Shown here one piece after another: positions 1 through 12,171 of a stretch of 64,000 nucleotides of DNA. The stretch lies in NCBI GenBank assembly GCA_028023455.1, contig JAQFVV010012498.1, forward strand, positions 2,298,001-2,362,000, written 5' to 3'. The translations under genes were made by a program, and so were the position numbers. Origin of the DNA: Epiperipatus broadwayi. Taxonomy: Eukaryota > Onychophora > Udeonychophora > Euonychophora > Peripatidae. Every line of letters begins with the position of its first letter. Positions within the stretch are counted from its first letter, which is position 1. The notes below the pieces were generated by a model. It did not search any database, was not told the DNA's origin, and saw nothing but the letters and a program-made list of their open reading frames with translations.

Positions 1-179
1 ATTTTAATTATGGAATAAGTTTAAAAATAAAAATGTCATCAAAATGGAAACAATTTTTAACTACTGTAGAATTGAAATGTACCTGACTTTAAATACATTT
101 ATCTACCATTATAAGAAACATCATGGGATTTTTAGCAGAATCTCTAAAATATTTTTAACTGTAAATTATTATTACTTTG

Positions 180-468
180 TGTGTGTGTTTATATAAATAT
201 ATATGAGTAAATCATAATAGTTTGTTATATAATAAATATTTATTTCAATAGAATTACAATTTGTCAGAAAAATTTTGTGAGTATAAAAGCAAAATTAAAC
301 AGGTAGTATAATTTTTTTTATATATTTTTTCTCATGCATGTGTTTATATTACAAAAACGAAAAGATTAAATTAAATAACAAACAAAATCAAAAACAATAT
401 ATTTCTAATTATAATTTCAATTTATTTAAATAAAACTATGTTTGTTTTCTTCATTTATATTTTAATAC
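180..468 (+). repeat. Direct repeat, left copy (pair with 1131-1465)
   Basis: This AT-rich stretch reappears at 1131-1465 in the same orientation and the same order: a segment with ATGAGTAAATCATAA, then TATATAATAAATATTTATTT, then AATTACAATTT, then ATAAAAGCAAAATT, then GCATGTGTTTG/T, and finally a TTTGTTTTCTTCATTTATAT block. The copies differ by substitutions and by a small internal duplication in the right copy. The pair brackets a palindrome at 490-1084. No coding potential is seen. Confidence 0.7.
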
Positions 469-489
469 TTTAATAGTATGGTATATATT

Positions 490-1084
490 AAGCATGTTTT
501 TGACTAATTGGTAGTCATATTCATAGCAATAGTTGTCCAAGAAGCTTGTAACATTTATAAAAGAATAAACAAGAGTGGAAATTTGCATAAAATTTGAATC
601 ACTTAATTAACAATACAAATACAGGCTGCTCCCAGAGAAGAATTTCCAAATTGTGTATAAAATAATATGCAATGACACAAACTGCCATGGAGTTTATTAT
701 AGCAAATTGCATGCCAATTTATTTACAAGAATCACCCAGAACAGATACCGATACAATTAAGCTAGGACCAATATGGAGGTTAAACGTACTTTTCTTAAAC
801 ACAAATCTAAACATGGTCACAACCTACATCTGCCAGCATTGTCTACTCTGAAAGAAACGATGTTAAACAAAGTTAAAGAAGCATATCGATTTTTCAATAA
901 CATACAATCAATCAACAAAAAAATCCTGCACCTCCTATCAAAAATGTGTCCCATTTAAATTAACTTATAACATATTCAAATTTCTGCAAATCCCCACTTT
1001 TGTTTATTCTTTTATAAATGTCATAAGCTTTTTGGACATCTACTGCTATGAATATCTCTAAAAATTAGTTGAAATCATGCTTAG
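490..1084. repeat. Inverted repeat (arms about 110 bp, loop about 370 bp)
   Basis: The left arm (490-600) is the reverse complement of the right arm (973-1084), with scattered mismatches. Shared blocks include ATTCATAGCA, ACATTTATAAAAGAATAAAC and AAATTTGAAT. The loop (about 601-972) is less AT-rich than its surroundings and contains a 61-codon open frame at 773-958 starting MEVKRTFLKHK, which I do not recognise. It may be a fold-back or MITE-like element. The termini and any target duplication are not clear. Confidence 0.65.
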
Positions 1085-1130
1085 CCAAACATGTCATTAA
1101 TGTATTAAACCAAGCTTTTCTTTATATACA

Positions 1131-1465
1131 CTTTGTATATATTTATTTTATAAAATATATGAGTAAATCATAACAGTTTGCTATATAATAAATATTTATT
1201 TCGATAGAATTTATTTAATTTTCTATAGAATTACAATTTAACAGACAATACTTGTAGATATAAAAGCAAAATTGAACAGTTAGTATAATTTTTTATATTC
1301 TTTATTTTTTTATGCATGTGTTTGTTTAGTATAAAGGAAAATATAGCATTATAAAAAAAAAGGTTAAAGTAAATACTAAACAAAATCAAAAACAATATAA
1401 TTCTAATTATAATTTCAATTTATTTCAATAAGATTATGTTTGTTTGTTTTCTTCATTTATATTTA
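1131..1465 (+). repeat. Direct repeat, right copy (pair with 180-468)
   Basis: Second copy of the repeat at 180-468, placed just outside the right end of the 490-1084 palindrome. It carries an extra short duplicated piece around 1206-1230. The arrangement of direct repeat, palindrome, direct repeat could mark one composite element or a tandem duplication later interrupted by the palindrome. Confidence 0.7.
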
Positions 1466-2331
1466 AAAAAAAATGGTTTTATGTATAAATATTTATGGGT
1501 AATTTTGATGAAAGTATAGATGTAATAAACATTTCTATGTGAATTAACAAACTTATGCTTATCGTGATAAGAAATTAGCAAACAAATTAAACATACTTAT
1601 TAAATATTGAAAATATAGTTTTATGTATTTATATAGCAGTATTTATATTAATATAATATATTTTCTTTTTTTAGGACATCATTCACAATACCTGACAGTT
1701 ACATTTATAAAGCCATAATACATATATAAATGGTAATTAATAAAGATTTTAATTAATCTACAAGGGATATTTTATTTGCTACTTACTATTTTATTTTTTT
1801 TATTGTTATTATTGTTTGGATTAATATATTTTTATTTTGTTAATTTAATGGATTCTTCATGACTTTTGGTAGTTAAATTATTGTTCTCAACATTAATACA
1901 AACTTTGAGAAACTCTGTATATAATTTTTTATAGTTATTCATACATTATATTATTAGCTAGCCAGAACATTAAATAAACATTTTGCATGTTTTGTTCATC
2001 TTATGAACATTATATTTGGCAATCCAAGTAGAGTCTACACAAGACCTTTCGTCAGAATAATTATTACTATATTTGGTGCTCCTAAAAGTGAGATTTGATT
2101 AATATTTATTAATTAATTAATTAATTTATATTTTTATATTTTGTTGCTCCATCATGTGGCATAATAATAATTAGCTTGAAAATCGTTCATCAATTATATT
2201 TTGCTATTATAATGACTAAATGATTAGTAAAGGTTAAACTAATGTTTTTTTAATTAATTTTCAGTTAGGCTATGATAATTATTTATTGTATTACAGTTTT
2301 GTGATCTAACATTATAGGCAATTTTATCATT

Positions 2332-2450
<119 letters not shown>

Positions 2451-5400
2451 GACCTTTTATTTAGGTCCCTAGATTAAATAATCCAAAATTTTAAATGATA
2501 ATATATTTGACATTAAAATCTTAACAAGTGGCTTTAAATAAAGACTGTTTTGGATGCATTAGGAATTTGCTTGAGTGGAGATTAGATTTCAAACCCAGTC
2601 TAGGCTCTGACTAGACTAAAATAACAATTTAAAAATATTGTTATTAATTGGGAGATAAATATATTGCTATTTTATTGTTGTTGAATAGCAATAATAAAAT
2701 AAATAAATAATTAAATCAAATTTATAAATCTTGTAAAACAAATTGTTATAGTAAATTACTTAAGCACATTTTTTATGTAGTATATCTAAAGCTGTCTTGA
2801 ATAATAATGGATAGTTATTAAAAATGAAGCCAGAGGGGGTAATACTAATTATGCATACCAAAATTATTGGCCAAATTCACTCCCAGAATGCATTAGAAAA
2901 ACAAGCTATATATTAGCTAACCAAGTTATGGGGGGGGGGTGGTGGACTAATTAAGAAAAGCAAGAACTAAGCAATCACAGAATTTAAGTCTGATCTAAAA
3001 TAAAAAAAAAAAACTAAACATCAGAAAATTTTGGAATTTAATTCAATGAAAGGATAATACCTTGCTATCTACAAATGTGGGAATAGAAAATCTAAAAACC
3101 TTGCAGTCATTTAAACACTATTATTCTATTGATTGATAATTCTAAGAAGTTGTACAGAAGGAGAAATGGAAACCTTATGCATCCTAACTGTCTCTTATAA
3201 ATCTTATTTTAAACCCAGGAAAATTCAGGAGAAAGTAAACATTTGCTTTTACTTTATTTATACATGTAAATGTTTATCTTTAAAAATAATGCACAAATTA
3301 TTTATACGTAAATTAAAAAGTTGATTATGTATGAATTTTGCACCATTCCTATTATTCAGCAGAAAAATATTATGTTTGTAAATTAAAATATCAAGAAAAA
3401 AAATAATGATTCAAAATAATATTAAAAACAAGTGTTATAATATATATAATAAATAAATTAAAAGTCATTTTACTGCGTGATTTTATTATCTATTCTCGAT
3501 TGTCTGCTGATTTTTATAGTGGGAACCTATGTAATGAAAGAAATAATCAATTACCAATTAATTAAAGTGCTAAATATGTCATAGTGATAATTGGATAAAT
3601 TCTTTCTAATATTGATAATTACATCATACTTTGCCAATAAGAATGGAATGAAATAAATATTTACTTTTAAAGTCTTACTGAAAAATATACATCATTGTAA
3701 TAATGTTTTACAATATTAAAAATGTCCTGACTGTTTAAACATTACTTAAAGTTGTTACATTTGCCATGGAGGAAAGAGCGTAATCAATAAATCATTAAAT
3801 AAATAAATAAATAAATATGTTAAGTAGGATAAAATTCTACTCATTTATTAAGGAAAAATATCTCCAGAAAAATGAATAAACTAATTTTAAGTATGATACA
3901 CTTGGAAGTGGTAATTTTAATTGCCTTGTTAATTATCAGTACATAAATCACCAAATAATTTTTGCTTCTGAATAAGTATTGAATATTGCTCATTATATAT
4001 CCAACAAGAATAAAATATATATGCATTATCTGGAATGTTTGCTAATCACAATATTAATTCTTGTTTTAACTTACAACAATGGAATAACTTGGACGAATCG
4101 TATAAAATTTAATGGATAAAAATGTACTCTTATTTTTTTTATTACTGCTGTGTTATGTATATTACTTTTGTAATGTTTGTTTGGAAATTTTGTTTTTAAA
4201 ATATATATGCTTTATTGTGACATGAAATATATATATATATATATTGGTTAAAGAAAAAAAAAAGATATGTAAAATATATACATCTATTACATGTATTTTA
4301 TTTTATTTTTTTTAGTTAACGAAAAACAGGAAATTATATATATCGTTTATCTAGAGAAAGTGAAAAAAATATTTACTTCTCTCATATTTTAAAACTAATT
4401 TTAATGTATATTATTAAAGAGGTGAATATGCAGACATTTTATCAAATATATATATTGGAATGACTGAATTATTTTCTTATATAAAAGAAAATTTGATATG
4501 AGCCTTTTTCATTTCTTAATTTTGTATAGAAATGAACTTGTCCACTTTGAATACAAATACAAGTTTGATCTTTATTGCTTGAATATGCTGTGCTCTTTCT
4601 AATAAAAAGATAGTTGTCATCTTAAATGATTAATGATCATTTGACATGTATATTTTGGTGGGTCTGTTGATATATTAATGATTCTGCAGGATGAAATTGA
4701 GTATGTATCTCCACTGTTATTGTTGGTATTGTTTTTGTCTTGCTATAATTTGAGAATGATTAGTGACAGTTTTTAACTGATAGGATGTTCCAATAGAATG
4801 GCATCCCATATATTAATATTAATACGGAGCATAGGCTGATATAGTGTCACCTATTGCTGATTCCATGAGAGAAAAGATTGGTAGAGGCAAAGTAGTAGTT
4901 AATGCTTATAAGCACAAATAATCCTTGAAAGAAAGGATATCCATGGTTTGAATTCTATTTTTTTCCTGTGATGAGGCAAGGCCCACACATGCATATACCC
5001 ATAGAGAGGTCATAGAATCAGCCATATGATTATGCAACTGTCATGTTTTTATAGAGCCTCCCTTTTTAGTGTTAAATATCTCATGATGATATAGAGTTAG
5101 TTTTTCCACCGTGTATGGTGAAGTATAGTAGTTCAAGAATCATATAGCAGGTATAAAATAAAATGTTTGATTTGGAAACACTAATCTAGCTATAGTGTTG
5201 GCCTAATTATCATAGTGTTTATGGTGTGGGATCATTATCAGTTATAGACAGATCAAACCAAGATCTATTTGTACTTGTAGAATTTTTAGATGTAAAAGCA
5301 AGAGATGCACATTGGCAGTGTGGAGTCATCTTCATCAAATAATGATTTGACAAAAGATTGATAAGATCAGAAGTATTCAATAATTAAGTTGTGGACATAA

Positions 5401-6730
5401 GTAATGTTGTAGTGAGATCTGTGGGTATTTGACTTTTGGTATCTGTTCTTTAATACACCAAACCTATTCATCTTAAATTTTAATAAATTATTAATTGCAC
5501 AGAATATAATAATTGCCCTTATCACATTCTGATAAAAGAAATGGCCTTGTTATAATGTACTACTTTTATAATTTTTTTTGAATTCTAAATTTAAACTTGG
5601 TGCATATCCTAAAGTTCTAAATATACTGTTAGTGGTAATTTAAGTGCTATTCAGTTTCAATAAGATTTCATTATCTTATTCTTTAAGATAGACTAAACCA
5701 TAATAAGTAATATGTTGAATTCCATTGTATAAGTGGATCATATCATTTACTAAGTACATGGTCAATGGAATACTAAGTATTTTCCCATCCATAAGTTCTT
5801 TTAATATTAGTTTTATTTTATGCCATGTCTGTGAATTAAAAATTTGTAAATATTGTAAATAAAGTTTATTGTATTTAAAATTTTATTATTTAGTTACATG
5901 TAGTCTTATTGCTAATTACCACATATATACATGATTATTGTTATTGCTATCAAACTATCAGAATATTATAAATTAAAATCATCATCAACCAATATAGTAC
6001 TATTAACTATATTATGCTATATCATAATAATTTTGGTAAGTCTTGTAATTTATTGATACATCTAATGCATCATCACACAATAATTAAAATGTTAATAACT
6101 TGGAGTATAGATTGCTTTAAGTAATATATTAAACACTAAATATAATATTGATTTGATTGATTTAGTTAAATCCACAGAGCTATCATTCACTGATCTTGAT
6201 CACATGGCTTATCATTATCTAATAAAAGAAATTTGGTAAGTTAGTGGATTTATTTAGTAAAAAGGGTATTTCCATTTTGTAAATATTAAAGTTATAAGAG
6301 TTATTGAGTTCATAAAGTCTATGAGTAACTGCTAAATATAGTTCTTAATTTGAGTTTATATTGAGAGCTGTTTTGTGCATTAAGTTTAGGTAGTGGTAAA
6401 ATCCCTCTTACTGACCCAAATAGATGTTGTATAACAATTTATAGTGTTTGAACTCTGAGAAGAATTAATTGTTAAGTTTCAAGATAAAATTTAAATTTGT
6501 AGTAAATTTTGTTGCTAGTCAATTATTATAGTTGGACTTGAAGTAGATTACTTTCACTGTTCTATTAAAGTCAACTAAACTTTAAGATGTAAATTACTTC
6601 TTTGGCATAAAGTGGATAATGTGTTTTAACTTCAGGATAAATATTCTGGTTGTGTCAAGCTTAAAATCCTCAGTTTTATTTAGCTTATCTTTTTACTATT
6701 AATACCATATTAGTTCATAGTTTAAGATTT

Positions 6731-7060
6731 CAGTCTCCATCATTAACAGTATTCTTCCATTTCATCTTGATTAATTCTTTTATTTATTCATTCTCATTTA
6801 ACATTAATTCATCATCATAATTGATTAATCATACATTAACTTTTATTCTTTCATCACCTTAACTATTCATTAACTCTTAGTCTATTATCATCTTAATCAG
6901 TCATTATTCCCATACATCTTCAGTCTTTTCTCTTCATTCTTAGACTCATTTCATTCCACTATTTAATTATCACTTCTTTCTATCATCCATTTAGTCACCT
7001 ACATCATAATTTACTTATCATTCCATTTATAGTCTTAATTTCATAATCATTCCAGAGATA
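6731..7060 (+). repeat. G-depleted, TCATT-rich low-complexity tract
   Basis: For about 330 bp the plus strand is made almost entirely of T, A and C, with only one or two G per 60-base line. Motifs such as TTCATT, TCATCA and TTAATCA recur at irregular intervals. It looks like a degenerate minisatellite or an old strand-asymmetric repeat. No coding frame is seen. Confidence 0.5.
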
Positions 7061-7482
7061 TAATTATTAGCTAGTTATTGGTTTTCTAAATATCAAAGTT
7101 AGCTCATCATATTTTGGTTTGTTTGGATTTCAAAGCTGGTTTGACTAGAAGTTATTATCTTGATTAATCACCTTGTGATCTTCCTCAGATCTATAGTTTC
7201 ATGCTAGTTTTATTCAAGACTAGAATCATTTCATTAATTTCACATTTTGTTTCTTTATGCTTAAATTCTTGATAATGAGAGCATAATAGGTTGCATAGGA
7301 GAATTTAGTCACTAAAACATGTGGCATGATTCGTTTGTAACCAGTTAAACCAGTGAGAAGGTTACAGTTGAGATTATGGCGCAAAGTATTGGCTTGATTG
7401 ATTGATTAAAGATGTAACTAGGTTATATGGGATTATGGCACCCAGAAATGGGTGGGCCTAGCTATCCAATGATCAGAAGGAA

Positions 7483-7515
7483 GGTTACAATATATATATA
7501 TATATATATATGTAA

Positions 7516-7517
<2 letters not shown>
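7483..7517. repeat. (AT)n-cored palindrome GGTTACA...TGTAACC
   Basis: The arms GGTTACA (7483-7489) and TGTAACC (7511-7517) flank an (AT)n core. A second (AT)n (7519-7557) follows at once and abuts the 5' end of the LINE. Confidence 0.7.
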
Positions 7518-7556
<39 letters not shown>

Positions 7557-7560
<4 letters not shown>

Positions 7561-10500
7561 TGCAGAAAGGAGTTTGCTATTAACTGAAAGGAGACCCTTT
7601 GATTCCTCTTGGAGGCCTTAAAGGAACTGAGCAGGGCAAATTCCTAATGTCCATGCCATACGTTCTTGTCATTGCAGCTGTTATTACTATGTGATTATTC
7701 ATATAGTATACGGACATGGATGGGCTGCTCACCAACATGCATTAGCCAGTGTGGTGAGTTTATTGACTTTTTACCTCCAAGTTTAAGAATATTTTTTCAA
7801 TTTATACAATCATGACAGACAAAAATAAATCATGGCCCTTATTTCCAGGAGGCTGTAAAGTCACCAACCAAGGCAGTGGTTGGTGGCTAAAGGCAGAAGG
7901 TGCTAAGAATTCCCTGATTGTGGACTCAGGCTGCCATTTGATGATGACTTATTATTTAGGTACTTACAACTGCAGATCACTTTCAAGTGAAGGAAGATTG
8001 CAAGAGTTAGAAGAACTGTCTTATATTAAATGGGACAGTATTGGACTTTGTGAAGTTAGAAGAAAAGTTGAAGAAACAAATGATTTAAAAAGTGGACATA
8101 TACTCTACTATAAAGGCACAAATATTGGAAATACAAGTGGAGTAGAATTCATTGTAAATAAAAAATGGAAGAACAATATTGTGGAGATTGATAGTGTACC
8201 AGACAGAGTGGCAAGATTAGATTTACAACTTAATAGTGGATACCAAATGCAGATAATTCAGGTTTATGCCCCAACAAGTTCTCATAGTGATGAAGTTATA
8301 GAAGATTTTTATATGGATGTACAAAAGGCTTTTGATCAGAGTAAACAACATTTTAAAATTGTTATGAAAGATGAAATTGCTGTAGGTAATTTTGGTTATG
8401 GTAATAGAAATGAGAGAGGACATAGACTTGTGGAGTTTGCAGAAAAAGAAAAACTTTATATTATAAATCCTTTTTTTGAGAAAAATGTTAAAAGGAAATG
8501 GACATGGAAAAATCCAAACAGAGGTAGAGCAGAATTGGATTATATTTTGACTAACAGAAAATACATATTTCAATATTGTAATGTTCTTAATAAATTTAAC
8601 ACAGGAAGTGATCATCGATTAGTAAGATGTAAAATACATGTTAATGCAAAACTAGAGAGCCAAAAATTATTAAGAAAAACAATATTTACAGTTAATATTC
8701 CTAATCTCCAGAAACATTCTAATTAATTTAAATTAGAACTTTCAAATCGGTTTCAAGTATTAGTAGATTTTGAACATGACTCAGATTTGAACGACATTAA
8801 TAGGAAAATAAGCAATGCACTTTTAAAAACAGTAACAAAGATAGCTGGTAGAAAAAAGCAGCAATTGACCAATAAAATATCTACTGAGACTAGAAATTTT
8901 ATAAAGAAAAGAAGGAATATGAGGATATACAACAATGATGCATTAAAAAAGATTGAATATCTCAAATTTTGTAAAATGGTGCGGAAAAGAGTTAAAAATG
9001 ATATAAGAAAGTATAATTGTGAACTAGCAAAAAAAGCTCTAGAAGAGAATAAAAGTCTAAAGAGTGTAAAACAATATTTTGGTATTGGTAGGAAATTTAT
9101 ATCTGCAATAAGAAAAAAAGATGGCATTATTACTAAAAAGAGAGATGACACCATAAAATGTGTAGAAGACTTCTATCAAGAATTATATAGTAATAAAGAA
9201 CAAGTTATGCCTATACCTATTATATCTTCTGAATTGCCCAGAATTTTGAATGAGGAAGTGAGACATGCAATTAAGTTTATGAAGAAAAGGAAGGCTCCAG
9301 GTAATGATGGAATTATAATTGATATATTAAAAGAAGCAGGTTAAAAAATAGAATTTTTTTTAGCAAAGTTATATACCAAATGTCTAAATGATAAAGATGT
9401 ACCAGATAATTGGAAGAATGCAGTATTAATATTAATATTTAAAAAAGGTGATAAAAAAGATATTAGAAATTGCAGACCTATCAGTCTTTTATCAGTTTTA
9501 TACAAAATTTTTACTAAGATAATTACAACTCGTCTACAGAAAACACTGGATTTTCACCAACGAAGAAAACAAGCTGGATTTAAAAGTGGTTTTAGTACAG
9601 TAGATCATATCCAGGTATTGAGAGAAATTATAAAAAGGACAAATGAATATGAATTGCCATTATGCTTAGGATTTGTAGACTATGAAAAGGAATTTGATTC
9701 TATAAACATTTTTTCAGTGATTAAAGCATTGGATCATCAAGTGTAGATCCAGGATATTGTAATATTTTATAAAATATTTATAAAAATGCAACAGCAACAA
9801 TTAGATTGCATAATGATAGTAGGAAAATCAACATTGAAAAGGGTGTAGGACAGGGTGACTATGGAGTCTCCAAAATTTTTTAACAGAAGTGCTGTAAGAA
9901 GTATTTTGTGGATTAAAATGGGAAGCTAAAGGAGTGAAAGTAAATGGAGATTATTTAAGTCATTTACATTTTGCAGATGATGTAGTTGTTTTTGCAAATA
10001 ATGCTTTAGAGCTACAGGAAATGTTGCAGGAGTTATCAGATGAAAGTAGGAAAGCAGGACTAAAGATAAATGTTAAAAAGACTAAAGTAATGTTTAATAG
10101 ATTTTCTCAAAATATGAAAATAAAAATTGATTATGATGAGTTAGAAGAAGTTAACAGTTACAAATACAATGGTCAGATTATTAATACAGATGGAAATATA
10201 ATGGATGAAATTAATCATAGAATTAAACTTGGTTGGAGTGCTTTTGGTAGAAGTAATTTGATACTAAAAGGAAATATGCCTCTGTGTTTGAAAAGAAAGT
10301 TTTTAATAAATGTGTATTGCCAGTTTTTACTTACGGATCAGAGATTTGGACACTTAATAGAAGAGCAATACAGAGACTTCAGACTACTCAAAGAAGTATG
10401 GAGATATGCATGTTGGAAGTAACAAGAAGGGATCGAAAATGCCATGTATGTATAAGAGAACAAACAGGTGTTACTGACCTCATTGAAAAAATTAAAAGAC

Positions 10501-10741
10501 TGAAGTGAAATTGGGCTGGAAATTTTGTGAGAAGAGATGATAATAGATGGACAATTGAAATTTTAAACGGGATTCCAAGAGATTGTAAAAGACCCAGAAA
10601 AAGACCACATGTGAGATGTGTGGATGAAATAAGAAAGTGTGCAGGGGTGATGTGGAGAAGAGAAGCTAAACATAGGAGAAGATGGATTGAACTTGGAGAG
10701 ACCTTCATCCTGCAATGGATTGATAATGGTTGATGATGATG

Positions 10742-10742
<1 letters not shown>
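7557..10742 (+). mobile_element. Near full-length APE-type LINE (RTE-like), copy 1
   Basis: Non-LTR retrotransposon. The start is set by comparison with copy 2 (12167 on): both begin directly after an (AT)n tract with similar 5' UTRs, including a shared block around 7637-7700 (GGCAAATT..CCAATGT-like, then TTACTAT.TGAT). The body encodes an apurinic-like endonuclease and a reverse transcriptase. The 3' end is a short GAT repeat (GATGATGATGATT) running into a second (AT)n, typical of LINEs that end in a short tandem repeat rather than poly(A). No clear target duplication can be read because both sides are (AT)n. RTE is my best clade guess from the domain order and C-terminal region. Confidence 0.85.
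7812..10733 (+). pseudogene. LINE endonuclease-reverse transcriptase, inactivated
   Basis: Polyprotein of the 7557-10742 LINE, which would nick genomic DNA and copy its RNA into the nick. The endonuclease is at 7812-8723: TYNCRSL, the catalytic-Glu motif GLCEVR, QVYAPT, RAELDYILTN and GSDHRLV are visible, but the usual GDFN box reads KDEIA. RT motifs follow: KAPGNDGI (about 9292-9315), NCRPISLLS, QAGFKSGFSTVDH, FVDYEKEFDS (about 9671-9699), GVGQGD, and FADD at 9970-9981, then the Cys/His-containing tail. Breaks: in-frame TAA at 8724 and TAA at 9342 (both Glu codons in copy 2), TAG at 9744, frameshifts near 9775, 9865 and 10280, and TGA at 10506 in place of an expected Trp. The number of lesions is small for its length, so the copy is relatively young. 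ATG 7812 is the first in-frame start; copy 2 keeps the equivalent ATG at 12464. Confidence 0.88.

Positions 10743-10792
<50 letters not shown>
10743..10792. repeat. (AT)n at LINE 3' end
   Basis: About 50 bp of AT dinucleotides directly after the GAT-repeat tail of LINE copy 1. With 7519-7557 it brackets the element, which suggests insertion into an AT microsatellite. Confidence 0.95.
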
Positions 10793-10793
<1 letters not shown>

Positions 10794-12112
10794 TAAACTT
10801 TTGAAAAAAGTTAAATAAAATGGTTGAAATATCAGGAAAATAAAAAATAACATTTAAATGTGTATGCTAATGATTTAATAATGGAAGTAGAACTCATGTT
10901 TTAAAGAAATGTAGGATGACTTTTATATATTATATTTTTGTATCATATTAAAAAGAAAAGCAATGGAAATATAAAATTGATTGTTATTATTATTTACTTG
11001 GATGGATTTAAAGAAGAAAAATAAGAACATTTAAAATTTTAATAAATAAAATGAAAAATAAATATATAAGACTTTATTAATACTAATACTTGCTTTAATT
11101 GTTTTTCAATTTATATTAATGCAAATATATTAAATTGTATAATACAAAATGAACAAAATATAGTTTAATATAGACATTTATTATAAGATCGACTTGTTCA
11201 AAAATAGAAGTATGAGATTTCTAGAAATAAAACAAGGATGTGTAAAGTGAAATTAATTGTTGGATGCTAATTAAATATACATTCTATCTATTAATTAAAC
11301 TTCCATACACATACCAAAGAAGTCAAGAATCAATTAATCAATAAGTTTGTGTATGCAAAAAATCAAACACATAAAAATAATATGTCTGAAAACATGAAAA
11401 TAATATAATTTTCTTAAAAAACAACTGTGAAAATAATATTTTTAATCAACAAGCAATGATTGAAAATAAATATTTTGATTAAATATGATAAATGCAAATA
11501 TTTGATGAGAAATTTTATTTGCAATCACAGCAGACAACTTAAATGAAGACAAAGTATAAAAACAAAATTAAAATAATATATATTGAAAGTATAATAATAA
11601 AAAAAATATTTTAAAAATAAACCAATGAAAAATAAATATTGGCTATAAGTGTGATAATAAAAATATTAGTAAGAAATTAAATTAACAATATTAGCAAATA
11701 CTAATTTAATTTCTTTCTTGAAATGTTTGCATTGATAGCACTTCTTAAAAATATTTGTTTTAATTATTGTTTGTTCACTGAATATATTACTTTCAGGTTT
11801 GCAAATATATTGTGTTCATGTTTTTTAAATTTTTTTTGTCTTTATAATAGCTGTTTGTCATGATCTCTATTAAAATTTCTCATTCAATGTTTGTATTGAT
11901 CACACTTCTTGAAAATATATTGCTTTCATTCATTATTAGTCCACTAAATAAACAATACTATTTTAATGTTTTTAATGATATTTTATAAAAAAAATGAAAC
12001 TTTGGTATGAGGATGATGGATTGTTCAATTAATTGATAATAAACACAGAAATTTACAGTAATTGTTGCACTTTAAAAAAAAGTGGAATAAAATATGTGTA
12101 ATTTTAGTCAAA

Positions 12113-12114
<2 letters not shown>
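10793..12114. other. AT-rich spacer, nothing recognised
   Basis: No gene, repeat family or structured signal recognised. It consists of A/T-dominated sequence between the two LINE copies. Confidence 0.6.

Positions 12115-12166
<52 letters not shown>
12115..12166. repeat. (AC)n-(AT)n compound microsatellite
   Basis: (AC)n (about 12115-12137) passes into (AT)n (about 12138-12166), immediately upstream of the 5' end of LINE copy 2. Confidence 0.95.

Positions 12167-12171
<5 letters not shown>

Noticed and set aside
8223-9154. Minus-strand open frames of 130 and 133 codons
   Set aside because: They lie opposite the LINE endonuclease and RT coding frame, which has recognisable motifs; they are antisense shadows.
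10388-10708. Minus-strand 106-codon frame
   Set aside because: Antisense of the LINE C-terminal region.
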